A stretch of DNA of 64,000 bases from Numida meleagris (GCF_002078875.1 NC_034409.1:66871015-66935014), one strand, 5' to 3'; numbered from the stretch's first letter, positions 27,884-38,674 are shown. The notes: generated by a model from the sequence alone, not told the origin. Numbers and translations: made by a program.

Positions 27884-28257
27884 TTTCCTTTTCTTTTTCC
27901 TCCTTTTCTTTTCTTTTTCCTCCTTTTCTTTTCTTTTTCCTCCTTTTCTTTTCTTTTTCCTCCTTTTCTTTTCTTTTTCCTCNNNNNNNNNNNNNNNNNN
28001 NNNNNNNNNNNNNNNNNNNNNNNNNNNNNNNNNNNNNNNNNNNNNNNNNNNNNNNNNNNNNNNNNNNNNNNNNNNNNNNNNNNNNNNNNNNNNNNNNNNN
28101 NNNNNNNNNNNNNNNNNNNNNNNNNNNNNNNNNNNNNNNNNNNNNNNNNNNNNNNNNNNNNNTCCTCCTTTTCTTTTCTTTTTCCTCCTTTTCTTTTCTT
28201 TTTCCTCCTTTTCTTTTCTTTTTCCTCCTTTTCTTTTCTTTTTCCTCCTTTTCTTTT
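27884..28257. repeat. 20-bp homopyrimidine tandem array with internal assembly gap
   Basis: Perfect copies of the 20-base unit TCCTTTTCTTTTCTTTTTCC, four before the gap (27901-27980) and four after it (28166-28245), with partial units at both edges. The + strand is pure C/T and the other strand pure A/G. The unit consists of four pentamers. The lack of divergence suggests recent expansion. Open frames through it are artefacts of the repeat. Confidence 0.95.
27983..28162. other. Assembly gap (180 N) inside the homopyrimidine array
   Basis: A run of 180 N flanked on both sides by the same 20-bp repeat. The flanking arrays are out of register by 5 bases for this gap length, so the true missing length is probably not 180. 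Confidence 0.98.
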
Positions 28258-31200
28258 ACAGTCAGGCTGTTTTCTGTTAACTAAGTCATACAACTGAACA
28301 ATATTTACATGTGTAGAGGTGTTTCCTACTGTATACTCCAAAAGTTTAAAATGCTTTTAGACCAGTAAAAAATTGCAGTGCTTGCTTCCAGGAAGGAAAC
28401 AGAAAAAATGTATGTTGTGTAGTTTTTGATTTCCAAATTTAAATAGATGCAGTGTTGTGCCTGCTCATGATTCATGATGTCTTGCCTAGCTGCAAGTAGT
28501 TTCCTAAAAGCATGATTCTGTTGATGGAGAACCATATGTGTATGCAGATGCTGTATGTCTATGTAACCTGCTGATATCAACTATTTCTTCATAATGATGT
28601 TTTATTTTCTTCACTATGAAAATGGTTACTTATTTTGTATAGGTAAGACCCTCCAAAAGGGGGAGGATACCAAAAGGGGTACATTTTGTGTCTCTATGTG
28701 CTTGTCTGTACTTTCAAAGGAAGAGTGGAAATCTGCCCTTCATCTTTTCTCCTGACTTAAAGCAGAAAGAGTTTCATTGTGGTGCATGAACACAGAACAG
28801 AATGCCAGAGGGATGGCGTGTCAGTAGGTGAGGGCTGTAGAAACAGTGGGTGGAACTGTAGCCAACAGGTGTAATGTATTTATGACCACAGCAGAAGGGA
28901 AGAGTGAATAATGGATGGAGGGTATTTGCTAGCTCTTTCATAATATAAAGGAAGGTGCTTGCCAGAAGCATGGGGTATATCAGCCAATGCTGAAGTTTAT
29001 TCATGATCGTTTGTGCCGACCAAATACTCCTTCCTCTAGGAATGACATGTGTTGGCAGGAAATGTCTGGTGGTCTGGCTGGGTATTGAGCAACTCCTGGC
29101 TTCTCTCCACCCTGCTACAGTTCATGTCATCATCTGTGTCGAAGCCAAACATCTTTCTTTTACTTTTTCCTAAGGACTCTTTCTCTTTCATCACAGGACA
29201 AGAACTGTTCACAGTAGTTATGGAGGAGGGAGCACTTGGTGCACCTCCTTGGGAGAGCACCATGCAAGAAGAAGGCTCCAGGACTTGTATTGTTCGTCTA
29301 ACTAGTAGCTGACTTACGTCAGCTTCCCTCCCTTCTGTGACAGTGATCACTTCTTTATCATGCCAGAGCTTTGCTACCTTCTGTCTTCCTCAGATACCAC
29401 TTTTCTGGAAGTGCCTCATGTGAACTGCAGCTGTCCTGCACCTTGTTATAGCATGATGAAATTGCATTCCTTTGTCCAGAAGCAGGCAGCTTTGAGACAG
29501 AGACTGGAGTTTTCCTTTTAGTAAATAATCAGCAAGAGCAGAAAGAGGTAACAGGAAGAGATTTGGCAGTGAAGATCATTCTAAGCTTTTGTAAGTAGAT
29601 TTCCAAGACTGTGACCCTGAAAGATGGATTGAAAAGAGCTACTGGAGAGGCTGGGCCTGAAGGGAACATAGTGCTGTGGGACTGGTTTGGAAGGCAGGTT
29701 CAGGTACATCTGCGCTTGCACTGCCATTGAACTGAGGGTAGGACTCAGTCATTCCCAAAGGGGAGCTGCAATGCCTGGGGGGAGAAAAAAAAAAAAAAAA
29801 GGAACTTTTGGAAGTAGACTAAATTAAATACAAGTCTCTCAGACAGTACTAAAAATGGTGACTCTTACTAGAGCTTTGTTGTACAGGCCACTTTCTGGAA
29901 GCAAACTGCTCCTTCCTTACTGCGAAACCTTTTGTGTTTTTAAGCAAATAAGTCAATGAAGCCATGTGTAAAAGGTCAAATACAGAAGGAGAGAGACAGC
30001 GGTATGCTTGTTTGAGTACAAAAAGTTAGATTAAAAAGTTATTTTATGTGAATTTACTTAGATAATTTGCTTTTCAGTACCATCAGAGTCTCTATATATG
30101 TATGCTCGACATGTATAAATGCTCATGTGCCTGTGTACATGCAAATTGGAGCAGTTAATGTGGGACTACTTCACTACTGAGGAGGGAGCTTGATACCTTG
30201 CACTTAAGGTCTGTGGGAGAACGACTGGCTGCTGGCATCAGCCTTCAGGTCTCGTTGGTGTGGAGGAGGAAGTCAGTACCAAGAGTGCTTGGCAGGGGAG
30301 GAGGGAGAGCACTGGGTCTGTGGGGCGCCGAGAAGCAGTGTGCTGCTGCAACAATGGCTGGCACAGTTGGAGGGCTGTTCTCCAGTGGGTATTGCCATAC
30401 GCACTGATGCAAACAACCATATGCAAGCCACAAAGGCAAGGGTGAAACAAGGAAAGCAAAATGCCCTGCAAATATAGCTAGAAAGGGCTAGTGACTGATG
30501 AATGTGCAGAATAGAGAGAGCGGAAATCATTTTTGTGGATTAATCTGTATCTGTATTAATTCAGTCGGTCTCCTCCAGTATTTACTTAATGACTCCTGTT
30601 ATTCTTTCCGTCTCGGTCTTTCTCTTTGGTGCCCTACCCGTAATCCTCTTTTATAATAACACTTACCACTTTGCACCGTCTTTCTGGAACTAAAATATTT
30701 CCCAAACATTAATGAATGACTGTTAATAAACAACCTGTGAACAACTCTTTTGTAGATGTATTATTCATACTGTGCTGTGAATAAACTGGTAGTTGTTTTA
30801 CCGTGTGCCATAGGACCTACACTGGAAGTAGGTAATGGAGGGTTTTAGCACAAGTGGGACTAAGAAGTGGGGCTAATCCCAGATTCCTCTCAAAGTTGGA
30901 ATTAGAAGGCAGTGTGAATAGTTGTGATACTCAGAATGGCAGAGTACACTGTCCATTGCTTTTTGGAAATGTAAATATAGACTATAATAATACATACTAG
31001 TCCTGATGCATGTCCAAAATCTGTCCCAATGTAACTCAACTTTTGGATGTAGTGGAATCCTTCTGTTAAATCTAGGAGGAAAATGAGCACTGGATAGGGG
31101 GCTAGGAAGGTTCCTGTGTGAAGACTACCTTTTCTGATTTCAAACTGCACATGGTATGTGCAAGCATTGAAAGTTCTATTGACTTTCTAATGAATCTTCA

Positions 31201-31548
31201 GTACTTCACAAGCAAGATACAGTGTTTCTTTTCTTATTTTGAGAGCATCATCTTCCAAGAAAAGTCTAAAAAAAAAAGCTGAACAAAAGCTCAGTTTGTT
31301 TCTGTGTAATTCATGGAAGCTCTACAGTTGTAACATTTTAAACAGTTATTTTTATTTAAGATGTTTAAATTTCAAATCTTTTTTTAATGGGGTACATAAA
31401 TGGCATAGTAAATGTTTGTTTCCAAGATATGGTGCAGAATGTATTTCACAAGCAGTTACTGAAATGTGAGAGGTTGAGTATGTGAATAGCATATTTTATT
31501 CAAGTACAATATGTTAACACAGTATATAATAGAATTAAACAAGCTGTT

Positions 31549-31586
31549 ATTTAATATAGCTCTTTAGATTTAATATAGCTTTTTAG
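31549..31586 (+). repeat. 19-bp tandem duplication
   Basis: ATTTAATATAGCTCTTTAG and ATTTAATATAGCTTTTTAG directly abut with one mismatch, about 400 bases before the CpG island. Confidence 0.9.
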
Positions 31587-31631
31587 CTCTGCTAAGCTAC
31601 AGGGGTGGGGAAGCTATTGTCTTTAAGAATT

Positions 31632-31696
31632 AAAGTTCTGTTTAAGTACGAGCAGGACAATTATTTGCTGATTCTGTATCAAAATTCTGTTTAAGT
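31632..31696 (+). repeat. Direct repeat at 49-bp spacing
   Basis: AAAGTTCTGTTTAAGT at 31632 recurs as AAAATTCTGTTTAAGT at 31681 with one mismatch. The second copy runs into TTTAAGTGCC, an NKX2-like motif. Confidence 0.7.
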
Positions 31697-32208
31697 GCCT
31701 TTAAGTAAAAATGGGAGTTCGAATCAAGAGAGGTTTGAAACTGTGCTAGTACGTCGATTAAATACAATTACGTGTTTTGTTTTAAGGAAAAAAAGTCTAT
31801 GTAATATTATTTTAAATAGTTAACATACAATACTTCAACAGGGGAGACGCTTATTAGATCAGTGCAATCTATTTTATGCCATCGGGATTGCTGAGGGGCT
31901 TATAATCGCGTTAAATTTTCATATTACTCATATTCACACATTAATGAGCAGATGCATTGTTACCATTGGGATTTTGCCATTCGGCCTTTCACATCTCCAA
32001 TCGCGATTTCCTCCTGCGATCTTTCCCATCCGCGCAGAAAGCGGGTCCGTGACTCGCGGCGTTCGTTGCCCGCCGCCGGAGTAGGGACACTTAGGAACCG
32101 CCCCACCGGGAAAAGGTCGCGTAGCCGCTCACCGGCGGCAGCGCCCCTCTCAGCCCCGGCGCCGCGCTCCCGGCCCGGGCAGGGCCGACCCAGCCTCCCC
32201 CCTTCGCC

Positions 32209-32231
32209 GGGGCGGGCCGGGGCGGGGCGGG
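32209..32231 (+). promoter_or_regulatory. G-quadruplex motif and GC boxes in the CpG island
   Basis: Five G-runs of three or four bases separated by one or two bases (GGGG C GGG CC GGGG C GGGG C GGG). The pattern meets the usual intramolecular quadruplex rule and also contains several GGGCGG-type Sp/KLF sites, common in TATA-less CpG-island promoters. Confidence 0.6.
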
Positions 32232-32289
32232 CGGCGGCGGCTCGGCCGGGGCGGCGGGAGCGCTCGCAGCCGCCGCGGCTGTTGCTTTA

Positions 32290-32404
32290 ACGCGCGGAGT
32301 TAGACGGAAGACTTCTGTTCGTTGACGAGCGCGCTACAGCGAGTATTTTGTCTAGCCGCAGGGGAAAAGCTTTGTCACGGACTTGGCTGACAATAGACTT
32401 GAAA
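32290..32404 (+). promoter_or_regulatory. Candidate alternative first exon (leader) ending at donor 32405
   Basis: After the GC-rich core the + strand reaches TTGAAA|GTAAGA, a good donor match, at 32404/32405. No ATG occurs from just after 31952 to 32459, so a transcript starting in this interval and using the donor would have a leader without upstream start codons. Spliced to exon A, its first ATG would be 34438, in frame with SOX5. The start given here is only a guess at the edge of the GC-rich core. A second donor-like site, AAAG|GTTTGT at 32495, would instead include an out-of-frame ATG at 32460. Confidence 0.35.
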
Positions 32405-32463
32405 GTAAGACGGGCTGCTTTTGGTGCCTGCAGGCTCTGGAGCCTATTGTCAGCGCACAATGG
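32386..32463. promoter_or_regulatory. Clustered SOX-type sites with an 11-bp inverted repeat
   Basis: GCTGACAATAG at 32386-32396 and its exact reverse complement CTATTGTCAGC at 32444-32454, followed by ACAATGG at 32457-32463. Each carries the ACAAT/ATTGT core recognised by SOX HMG boxes. A further CTTTGT lies near 32370. ATTGT and the last ACAAT are close and oppositely oriented. Binding is not shown; the motif arrangement is seen directly. Confidence 0.45.
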
Positions 32464-33969
32464 ATTTCTCTTGCCGCATTCCTGCTTTGCAAAGGTTTGT
32501 TAGCTTTTCATGACTGACAGTCCTCTACTGCAAATACCGCATTTGCTCTGGCCTGTTTACACGCTGCTCGAGAATTTGTGAAAAGCTCAGGATAAAAAAA
32601 AAAAAAAAATCGGCAGCGTTTATTTAACTTACTCAGATATGTTTTGAAAAATGGGTGTTTACAGGCGACGCACAAACTTGGGCAATAGGCGTGCGAGCGC
32701 CTGCAGCGCGGCGCGGCGCGGCCGCCCCAGCCCCGCACGGGAATGAGAATTACAGTGCAACTCCTGGCAGTACTCGGCTCCGATTTCGTCGCACTTCCAG
32801 AGCTTGCAGCCGTGGTTCGGAATCCTCGTGAATCCTTCCCTCCTGCGAGACGTGCCGCTCGCCGAGCGGGAAGCATCCCGTTGCATAGGGAACACAGGAG
32901 AGCGAGCGTTGCAACGTGTCTAAAAACGTTGCCGGGAGGAAAAAATACTGCGGGATGCTGGCGGTGGCCGAGCGCGCGGCACCGCGCAGTCCCTTTATGG
33001 GGTGGGAGTGGGGCTCCGTTGTTGCCCCGTGGGACGAACGCTCGGGAGAGGCCTGGTGGGGGGGAGCCGCCGTGCCCCCCGCTCCCATCCTCCCTCCCGC
33101 ACCGCCGCTCGCGAAGTTGGGGCTCGAAGAAAGTAGGCAGAATTAGCCAAACGAGATAATGAAGGTTCCTCGTAATGGTTTTTACTGTGGGGAAAATTAA
33201 CCAGTTGCTAATAATTGTATGGTCTCTAGGCCAGACGGTCCCTTTGATAAGTTAACATGTACTCCCTTTATGCTCCTGGTAGGGGGTAAACAAACGCCTG
33301 AACAAATACAAATACACATAAACACAAATGTGGAGAATAGCAGTATATGTCTTAGATCCAGATAATAAGTGTGGGTATTGTTATTTAGATGGCGCATACT
33401 GGGACACTTATCTTTTAGTACACTCCATTTTCTAACTGAATGCAGTGCTAATCGTAGGATTGAAAGCTATTGTAATTGTGTACCCATCTAAATGCTGACA
33501 AGAATATACAATTACATTGTTTGGAATTGAGTTTAATGTCCTCTGAATTTTATTAGCATTTATATTTACTTATGCATTAAAATTCTACACAAAAAAAGGT
33601 CAAAATACGAGAGTTACAGACATAAATATCAGACCCGTCCACACCCTCGCTGCATTTTTGCTGAAAATACCGAACGAATATATTTTAGTCTATTTTATTT
33701 TTAAAGGAAGCGATAGAATCTGAAATGAGCAAATAATGGGTTTCCATTCTAAGCAATGCCTTTTCTCCCTCTGGATTTTGCAGTCTTTTAAAGCTGTTTT
33801 TCATACCCAACTTTTTATTATTATTTATAATGTGCGTGCTACTGGAAAATCTTTCCACAGTATGCTTACCACCACACGATGTTTAAACACACATTATAAA
33901 GTGGATGTAATTGTAAACACTCAGAGGGATATAATTACATGTAGCAGATTTAGGAGCTAATTCTTTGCT

Positions 33970-34008
<39 letters not shown>
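33970..34008. repeat. (TC)n microsatellite
   Basis: Interrupted TC dinucleotide run about 370 bases upstream of exon A. Confidence 0.95.
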
Positions 34009-34011
<3 letters not shown>

Positions 34012-34381
34012 ACTCTGCATTTTATCAACATAATTATTTTTTGACTACAGACTAACACTCAGAAATTGACAGGCATCCATTATAAGCAGCAACTTGTTCA
34101 CCAAATTGAAAAACAATGAACTGCAGGTTTATATGTGCCCATTGTCATACGAAATTACTATGGCTTTGTTCCACAAGAGGAAAAAGCTAATGGTTTTGAA
34201 ACAGCAGGTGACAAAACACATTTTTTTTTTCCTCCCCTCTTATCAGTTTGTTGATGAAGTCATTACGACTGGGGCCCAGAATAGGGTTGGCCTTATTTTT
34301 AGCAGATAGACTTTTAATGAGTTCTATTGTGGAGACAGTCATGTTGATTTGCTTACATTTTTTTTCCCCCCCTTCACTCAG

Positions 34382-34468
34382 AAACTCCCAGTATTGAAAA
34401 GCTACTATCAAAGGACTGGAAAGACAAGCTTCTTGCCATGGGATCAGGGAACTTTGGAGAAATAAAAG
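34382..34468 (+). CDS. SOX5: SOX5 internal exon A (87 bp, before the leucine zipper)
   Basis: Internal coding exon of the SoxD transcription factor SOX5, a nuclear HMG-box protein without its own activation domain that works as a dimer in cartilage, neural and neural-crest development. The acceptor is a long T/C tract ending in CAG at 34381 and the donor is AAAAG|GTAATG at 34469. The two opening bases complete a Glu codon begun in the upstream exon. Then come [15 protein letters not shown] and [13 protein letters not shown], and the last G opens a Gly codon. The text matches vertebrate SOX5 as I know it, not the SOX6 paralogue, which diverges here. Both ends have the same phase, so skipping the exon keeps the frame. 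The ATG at 34438 sits in GCCATGG, a strong Kozak context, and is the only ATG in the exon up to that point. The preceding exon is not in the window. Confidence 0.97.
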
Positions 34469-35260
34469 GTAATGCTCTTTCTGTGCTAAAACGAACTGAG
34501 AATGAATATACGTATATCACGGGCTTTTTGGAACTTTGTTTGTTTGTTCCTCTTCCCTTCCCTCCTCTTGAAACGTAGTTATTCGAGGCTTTATAAATAA
34601 AGTGTATGCCCTCCATCTGTAAATAAATACATGAATCAATGTCATATTGCCCTAAATGAATGAACTTACATAAAGCTGTTGTTGCACGTATCATTCTCTG
34701 CTACAAGAAGAAAGATCCTACAACTGTAGTGAAAAAAGTGCAAATTCACATATGAAATGCAGGCTTACGTGTGGTATCAGAGTGTAGCAGCACTTGGCTT
34801 CTGAAATCTGAGGGTACTCAGAATTCCTTGTTTGTGTTTGTACAGATTTTGGTGATGGAGATTTTTTTGACTTTTCTGTATGTTCGCGGGGGGAAAAAAA
34901 ACACAAAACCAACAAAGTTGGTGTAATGGTATCTCTAGGTACCAAAATTAGCCAGCGCAGATTTCAAAAGACAGCGTGCAACATCTGTGCGCTAAAGCAT
35001 GTTCTTTTAAAGCCGTGCTCCAGAAGGAAAATGACAAAATTTGACCACTCTCCAGCAGCAGTAGTCTCTGCTTTGCCAAGATGTTTCCCCATTTGATGTA
35101 TGTGAGGTCATGTTGGGGAACCTGACGTTGTTTGTTTTCGTGTAATTTAATATTTTTATAGTTCTTCCTGAATGCTTCTGATGAAGAACTAACTCAAAAT
35201 ACCTGCGTGTCAAAAATGTTAGTTTTCAGAGCAGGCATTGTGGTTCTGAAGAGAAACAGT

Positions 35261-35325
35261 GGGTCTGATTCTTCTCTCATTTCTATCACTGTACATCTGG
35301 AGTAGCAAAATCAAAGCCAATGTTG
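35261..35325 (+). mobile_element. Old palindromic interspersed repeat, copy 1
   Basis: GGGTCTGATTCTTCTCTCAT followed by a CACTGTACATCTGGAGTA stretch. It resembles a palindromic MITE-like repeat I recall from turtle, crocodile and bird genomes (GGGCCAGATTCTGCTCTCA..GTGTAAATC.GGAGTAACTCC). The copy at 38675-38769 matches its reverse complement around ATCTGGAGT, internal support that this is a dispersed repeat. Confidence 0.5.
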
Positions 35326-37349
35326 TTTTGGGAATGTGAAAGTAGAATGAGATTAGAACCAAACCCTTCTTTAATGTTTTAAACGAGATTTCATTCCTCT
35401 CTGTTATTTTTGGTTTGTTTGTTTACTAATGTCGTCCCCAATGCAGAGATCCTCATTCAGAAAGGCTCCCAGGCCTTGTGCTTGGCAGGTTTATGGACCT
35501 TCTGCACTAGAAGTGGGCAGTATTCAGTAAAGACTGCAACATGACGTGCTCTGAGAGGTTAACACATCGGTCAATGTGCAAAGATAGTGTTAATTTAATT
35601 ATATGTGCCTTCCAGCTTGTCACAAATGAGCCGTCAGCGTTAGTTTGCTCTAGCCCGCTGACTTACACAAGTAGGAAAGTATGCCACTTGCTTCCCCTAG
35701 CTTCTCCCTAAGAGGCTGTAATTCAGAAAATATATATTCACTACATATGTAGGATAACTTTAGAATAGAATATGGTGTTTCGGCCCCAAACAGGCTGTGA
35801 TATTATTGTTATAACAGAGGGCCAAACCCTGAGTGCATCATTCCTGCTGAGCACATTTTCTCCAGGCGCACAGAGCAGGGTAGCCACTTGGGCGTACCTG
35901 GGATTTCTGTTGTTTGGAAGCACATTGTTTTAGAGTAACGGCCTCGGCTGCCATGGGCTGACGAATCTTTAAGATGTTTTAGGCCTGAAGTACAGAGGCA
36001 GCTTTCATAGCCACTTTTGGGTGTGTGTTTCGGTGGTTCTCACAGGATTTCTGGAGCCGCTTTAACTCTAGTTGCACTGGAGCTGGCGGAGTTCGTGCAG
36101 TGGTTCTGCTCCCCCCCTGCACTCGGTGAAGCTGCGCTGAGAAGTGCTGTGCGCTGCGAAGCAGTCTGCTCCCACCGTCCCTGTGATCTCGTTCTCTTGG
36201 AGGGCAATCTTTTTTTCTCCCTTCCTCTCTCTCACAAGTTAAACTTGAAAGCAGCAGAGGCAGCTCTGTGCTAGCACGAAAGAAATTCAGCAGTCCTTTC
36301 AGTCTTGCCCGGGGGGAGGATGGGGAGCAACAGCACAGCCTCAAAGAAGAGTTTGCTTTGCTTTAATTTTTGTTTTTTAGCTTCATATTTTGAACACAAG
36401 TCGAGTTATTGTTCTGCAGCTCTGTTCAAAAGCCTCACATCTGACGCTTTTTAGTGCAACTGTGGTGCTGTGGTTGGAGGCATGGTTATTAGGTGTTTGG
36501 ATCAGGTTTGGCAGTAAGCTGTGAAAACAGGCACTGGTTTATTTTTCTACTGACTGCCGTGACAGTTGCAATTATTGTCCATTGTTCCTAGGTGGCTGGA
36601 AAGGAGGGAGGATACAATAGAGCATTGCCCTCTGGGGGTAAATGAATTTGACTTACAGGTTCTTGGGGGGTCAGGAAGGCTGATTATTTGGTGCCCAGGA
36701 ATGCGGTTTTCATGGCACCGCCAGCCATGAGCGGCCAACAAACAATGGCTCAGCTGTATTGCAGCTGTATTTAGTGAGATAGCATGAAAGGTGTGCACAT
36801 GAAGCTGGTTTATAGTCACGTATGCGTGTACAAACACATATACATTAGGGTAGAAAATGTTTTTGTCCTTCTATACGAATGAGCAGTTATTAAGTTTTCC
36901 ATTTGTGAATTTTTAATTAGCTTCTCTCTCTATTTGGCTTGGCAGCTGCATTTTTTTTTCTTTCATTTTTAGATTAGTGATATTTGGAAACACTGCACGA
37001 CTAGTGTCTTATTGTTAATACACCCTGGAATGTGGACAGCACTTAGAATCTGCACTGCCCAACTGTCTTATGCGCTGAATAGTTTTTTCCACATAACTGT
37101 TCAAAATTTCATTGTGTTTTTCATTAAATCTGGGGGAGTTTTAGTATGTCATGTGCTAAAGTCTCAGCGCTGGACTACATATTGTTAATGCCCAAGCATG
37201 TGTTACTGACTTTGAATTTTATTTGCTGGTAGAGATTAGAAGAAAGGGAGATGAAGTTGAAGAGTTTATTTTCTATTAGTGTTATTTCTTATAAGTTAGA
37301 AAGCAGTAGTGTTTTACTGAAGATGAGGAAGTTTGTGGATGGTTAGAAC

Positions 37350-37480
37350 AAGTCGCCAGACTCCCTAGTTTTGTGTTCAGTTCTTCCTCTTCACTTGCTT
37401 TGTTACTTTCAGCAGCCACTTCAAGCCCCCTTTTCTTCAACTGCACACTTGTAAAGTAGGAAAAGTGAGAGTATCTGCAG
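37350..37480 (+). mobile_element. Possible second MIR/CORE-SINE-like fragment
   Basis: CTCTTCACTTGCTTTGTTAC, GCAGCCACTTCAAGCCCCC, TTTTCTTCAACTG, then TTGTAAAGTAGGAAAAGTG follow the MIR order loosely (cacttgctagctgtgtgac.., gcaagtcactt.., ctgtaaaatgggg..). More diverged than the copy at 9535. Confidence 0.4.
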
Positions 37481-38674
37481 AAGCTTAGTTATAAACCTCA
37501 AGGTCTTAGTTAGAAGGATGTGCATATGTCTAGGTACTGAAGGAAAAGGAAATGTACGTTCTAGGGCTTGATTGAAAGGTACAGGAAAGGAATGCCCTTA
37601 AAATTGGGCAAAGAACCTGACATATCTGAAATTTAATTTGAATGACTCTGTTTGCTTAGAGAGGCAGTATAGGGCTAAGTAATATGAGTTTGAAAATGGA
37701 GATTTCTTAAGAAATTTTTGTTTTGAAAACCATACAATTTTTACTCTGTTCAGAGCAAGTCAGTCAATAGTAAAGCCTACAAAATACGTAATTGAGTGGA
37801 CATATATTAAAATAAAACCATAAAACGATATATTGAATTGGTTAAAGTCTATTCAAACTTATTTATACCCATCATATTCAAGAAGGGAGCTCGAAAGGCC
37901 ACTAGGTTTCATGGATAAGGCAGTTTATTGGAGTCAGTGAGGCAGAGGGAGCTTCAGCGCTCAGGCTGATCACCTCCAGGAAGGAGAATTACAGCCCTCT
38001 GTGCTCTCATCAGAGCCTGCTGCTGTCTGGGAACTGCGAGGTGTCAGTTTGCTTTCCTCTAGAGCAACATTACCAACTGCAGGAGGTGCAGCATGCAGGA
38101 TGGAATGCTAAGAGATGGCTCTTCGATATCAGTGGCCATACCCATACTTAGAAGCAATTGTGGAATTTGTGTTTCTCTGCTCCTGGGCCTTGTCTGAGCA
38201 GTCCTCGGAGCTGGCTGCCAGCCCTTGGGCACATGGCGAGATGTGCGCCCTGGCTGCCACTGAGGCCTGGCTGCTGAGACCGTGAGTGAGACAGCTTCAG
38301 CCATGACAAGAAATCTCGTTAAAACTTCCCCAGTGTACACAAAGCCCTTCTGCTAATCTTGTTCATCTCTCACTTATCAAGGGTTGTCAAGAAATATAAA
38401 TACGTATTTTTGTATACACCCCACTTAGCTAATTTTGAATAGGTGTGTGGAACAAAAGGCTGAACTGACTTTTGTTTCTAATCTTTTGGAGTTGGTTTGC
38501 TGTTGAAGTGAAGGCATTGTTAATAGTGATTGCGCCTCAATCTCTCAAGAAAGACCGGGCAAGCCTGAACCTGATTTTTTTGTTGTTTAAAAATCCCTCT
38601 CAGTTGTACAGGTTACTTCCTAACCAAGCCTGGCAAACTGTTTTCTGCACTCAATGTCAAAGGGTTTGTCTTTA

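Larger units (their letters stand above)
31997..33125. promoter_or_regulatory. SOX5: Intragenic bipartite CpG island, candidate internal SOX5 promoter
   Basis: By far the densest CpG region in an otherwise CpG-poor window. Lobe 1 (about 31997-32500) has a CCAAT motif at 31997, overlapping GC boxes and G-runs at 32209-32231, a CGG-repeat stretch to about 32275 and an ETS-like CGGAAG near 32305. Lobe 2 (about 32670-33125) is rich in CGCGGCG motifs. A 16-A tract at 32594 lies between them. The island ends about 1.3 kb before exon A. CpG islands usually mark promoters, so an alternative first exon on + is the simplest reading; an antisense or bidirectional transcript is possible. No TATA box is evident. 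The island is seen in the sequence; promoter function is inferred. Confidence 0.75.
1..34381 (+). other. SOX5: SOX5 upstream intron (3' part, over 34 kb)
   Basis: AT-rich sequence with no exon, tRNA, rRNA or intact transposon that I can support. The SOX5 exon expected just upstream (encoding the LKQRKMEELIKNEPE region) was looked for and not found. Open frames here are short and have no recognisable domain. Distinct elements inside (CRE patch, hairpin, homopyrimidine array, CpG island, repeat remnants) are listed separately. In 1-7100, 10000-13400, 17900-24000, 25100-27800 and 28300-31500 I see only ordinary intronic DNA with homopolymer runs. Such large introns of SoxD genes are known to hold enhancers, but conservation cannot be judged from one sequence. 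Confidence 0.85.

Noticed and set aside
27773..28341. Open frames of 134-174 codons over the homopyrimidine array
   Set aside because: They are translations of the 20-bp repeat and of the N gap (Phe/Ser/Leu or Lys/Glu-rich), not genes.
32460..32494. ATG at 32460 followed by a donor-like site at 32495, a possible alternative N-terminus starting MDFSCRIPALQ
   Set aside because: The exon would end with two extra bases while exon A needs one; spliced to 34382 it stops after a few codons, so at best it is a short upstream ORF.
32508..33159. Open frames of 76-138 codons on both strands in the second CpG lobe
   Set aside because: GC-rich DNA has few stop codons; the frames overlap on both strands and encode low-complexity Arg/Pro/Ala sequence without a domain.
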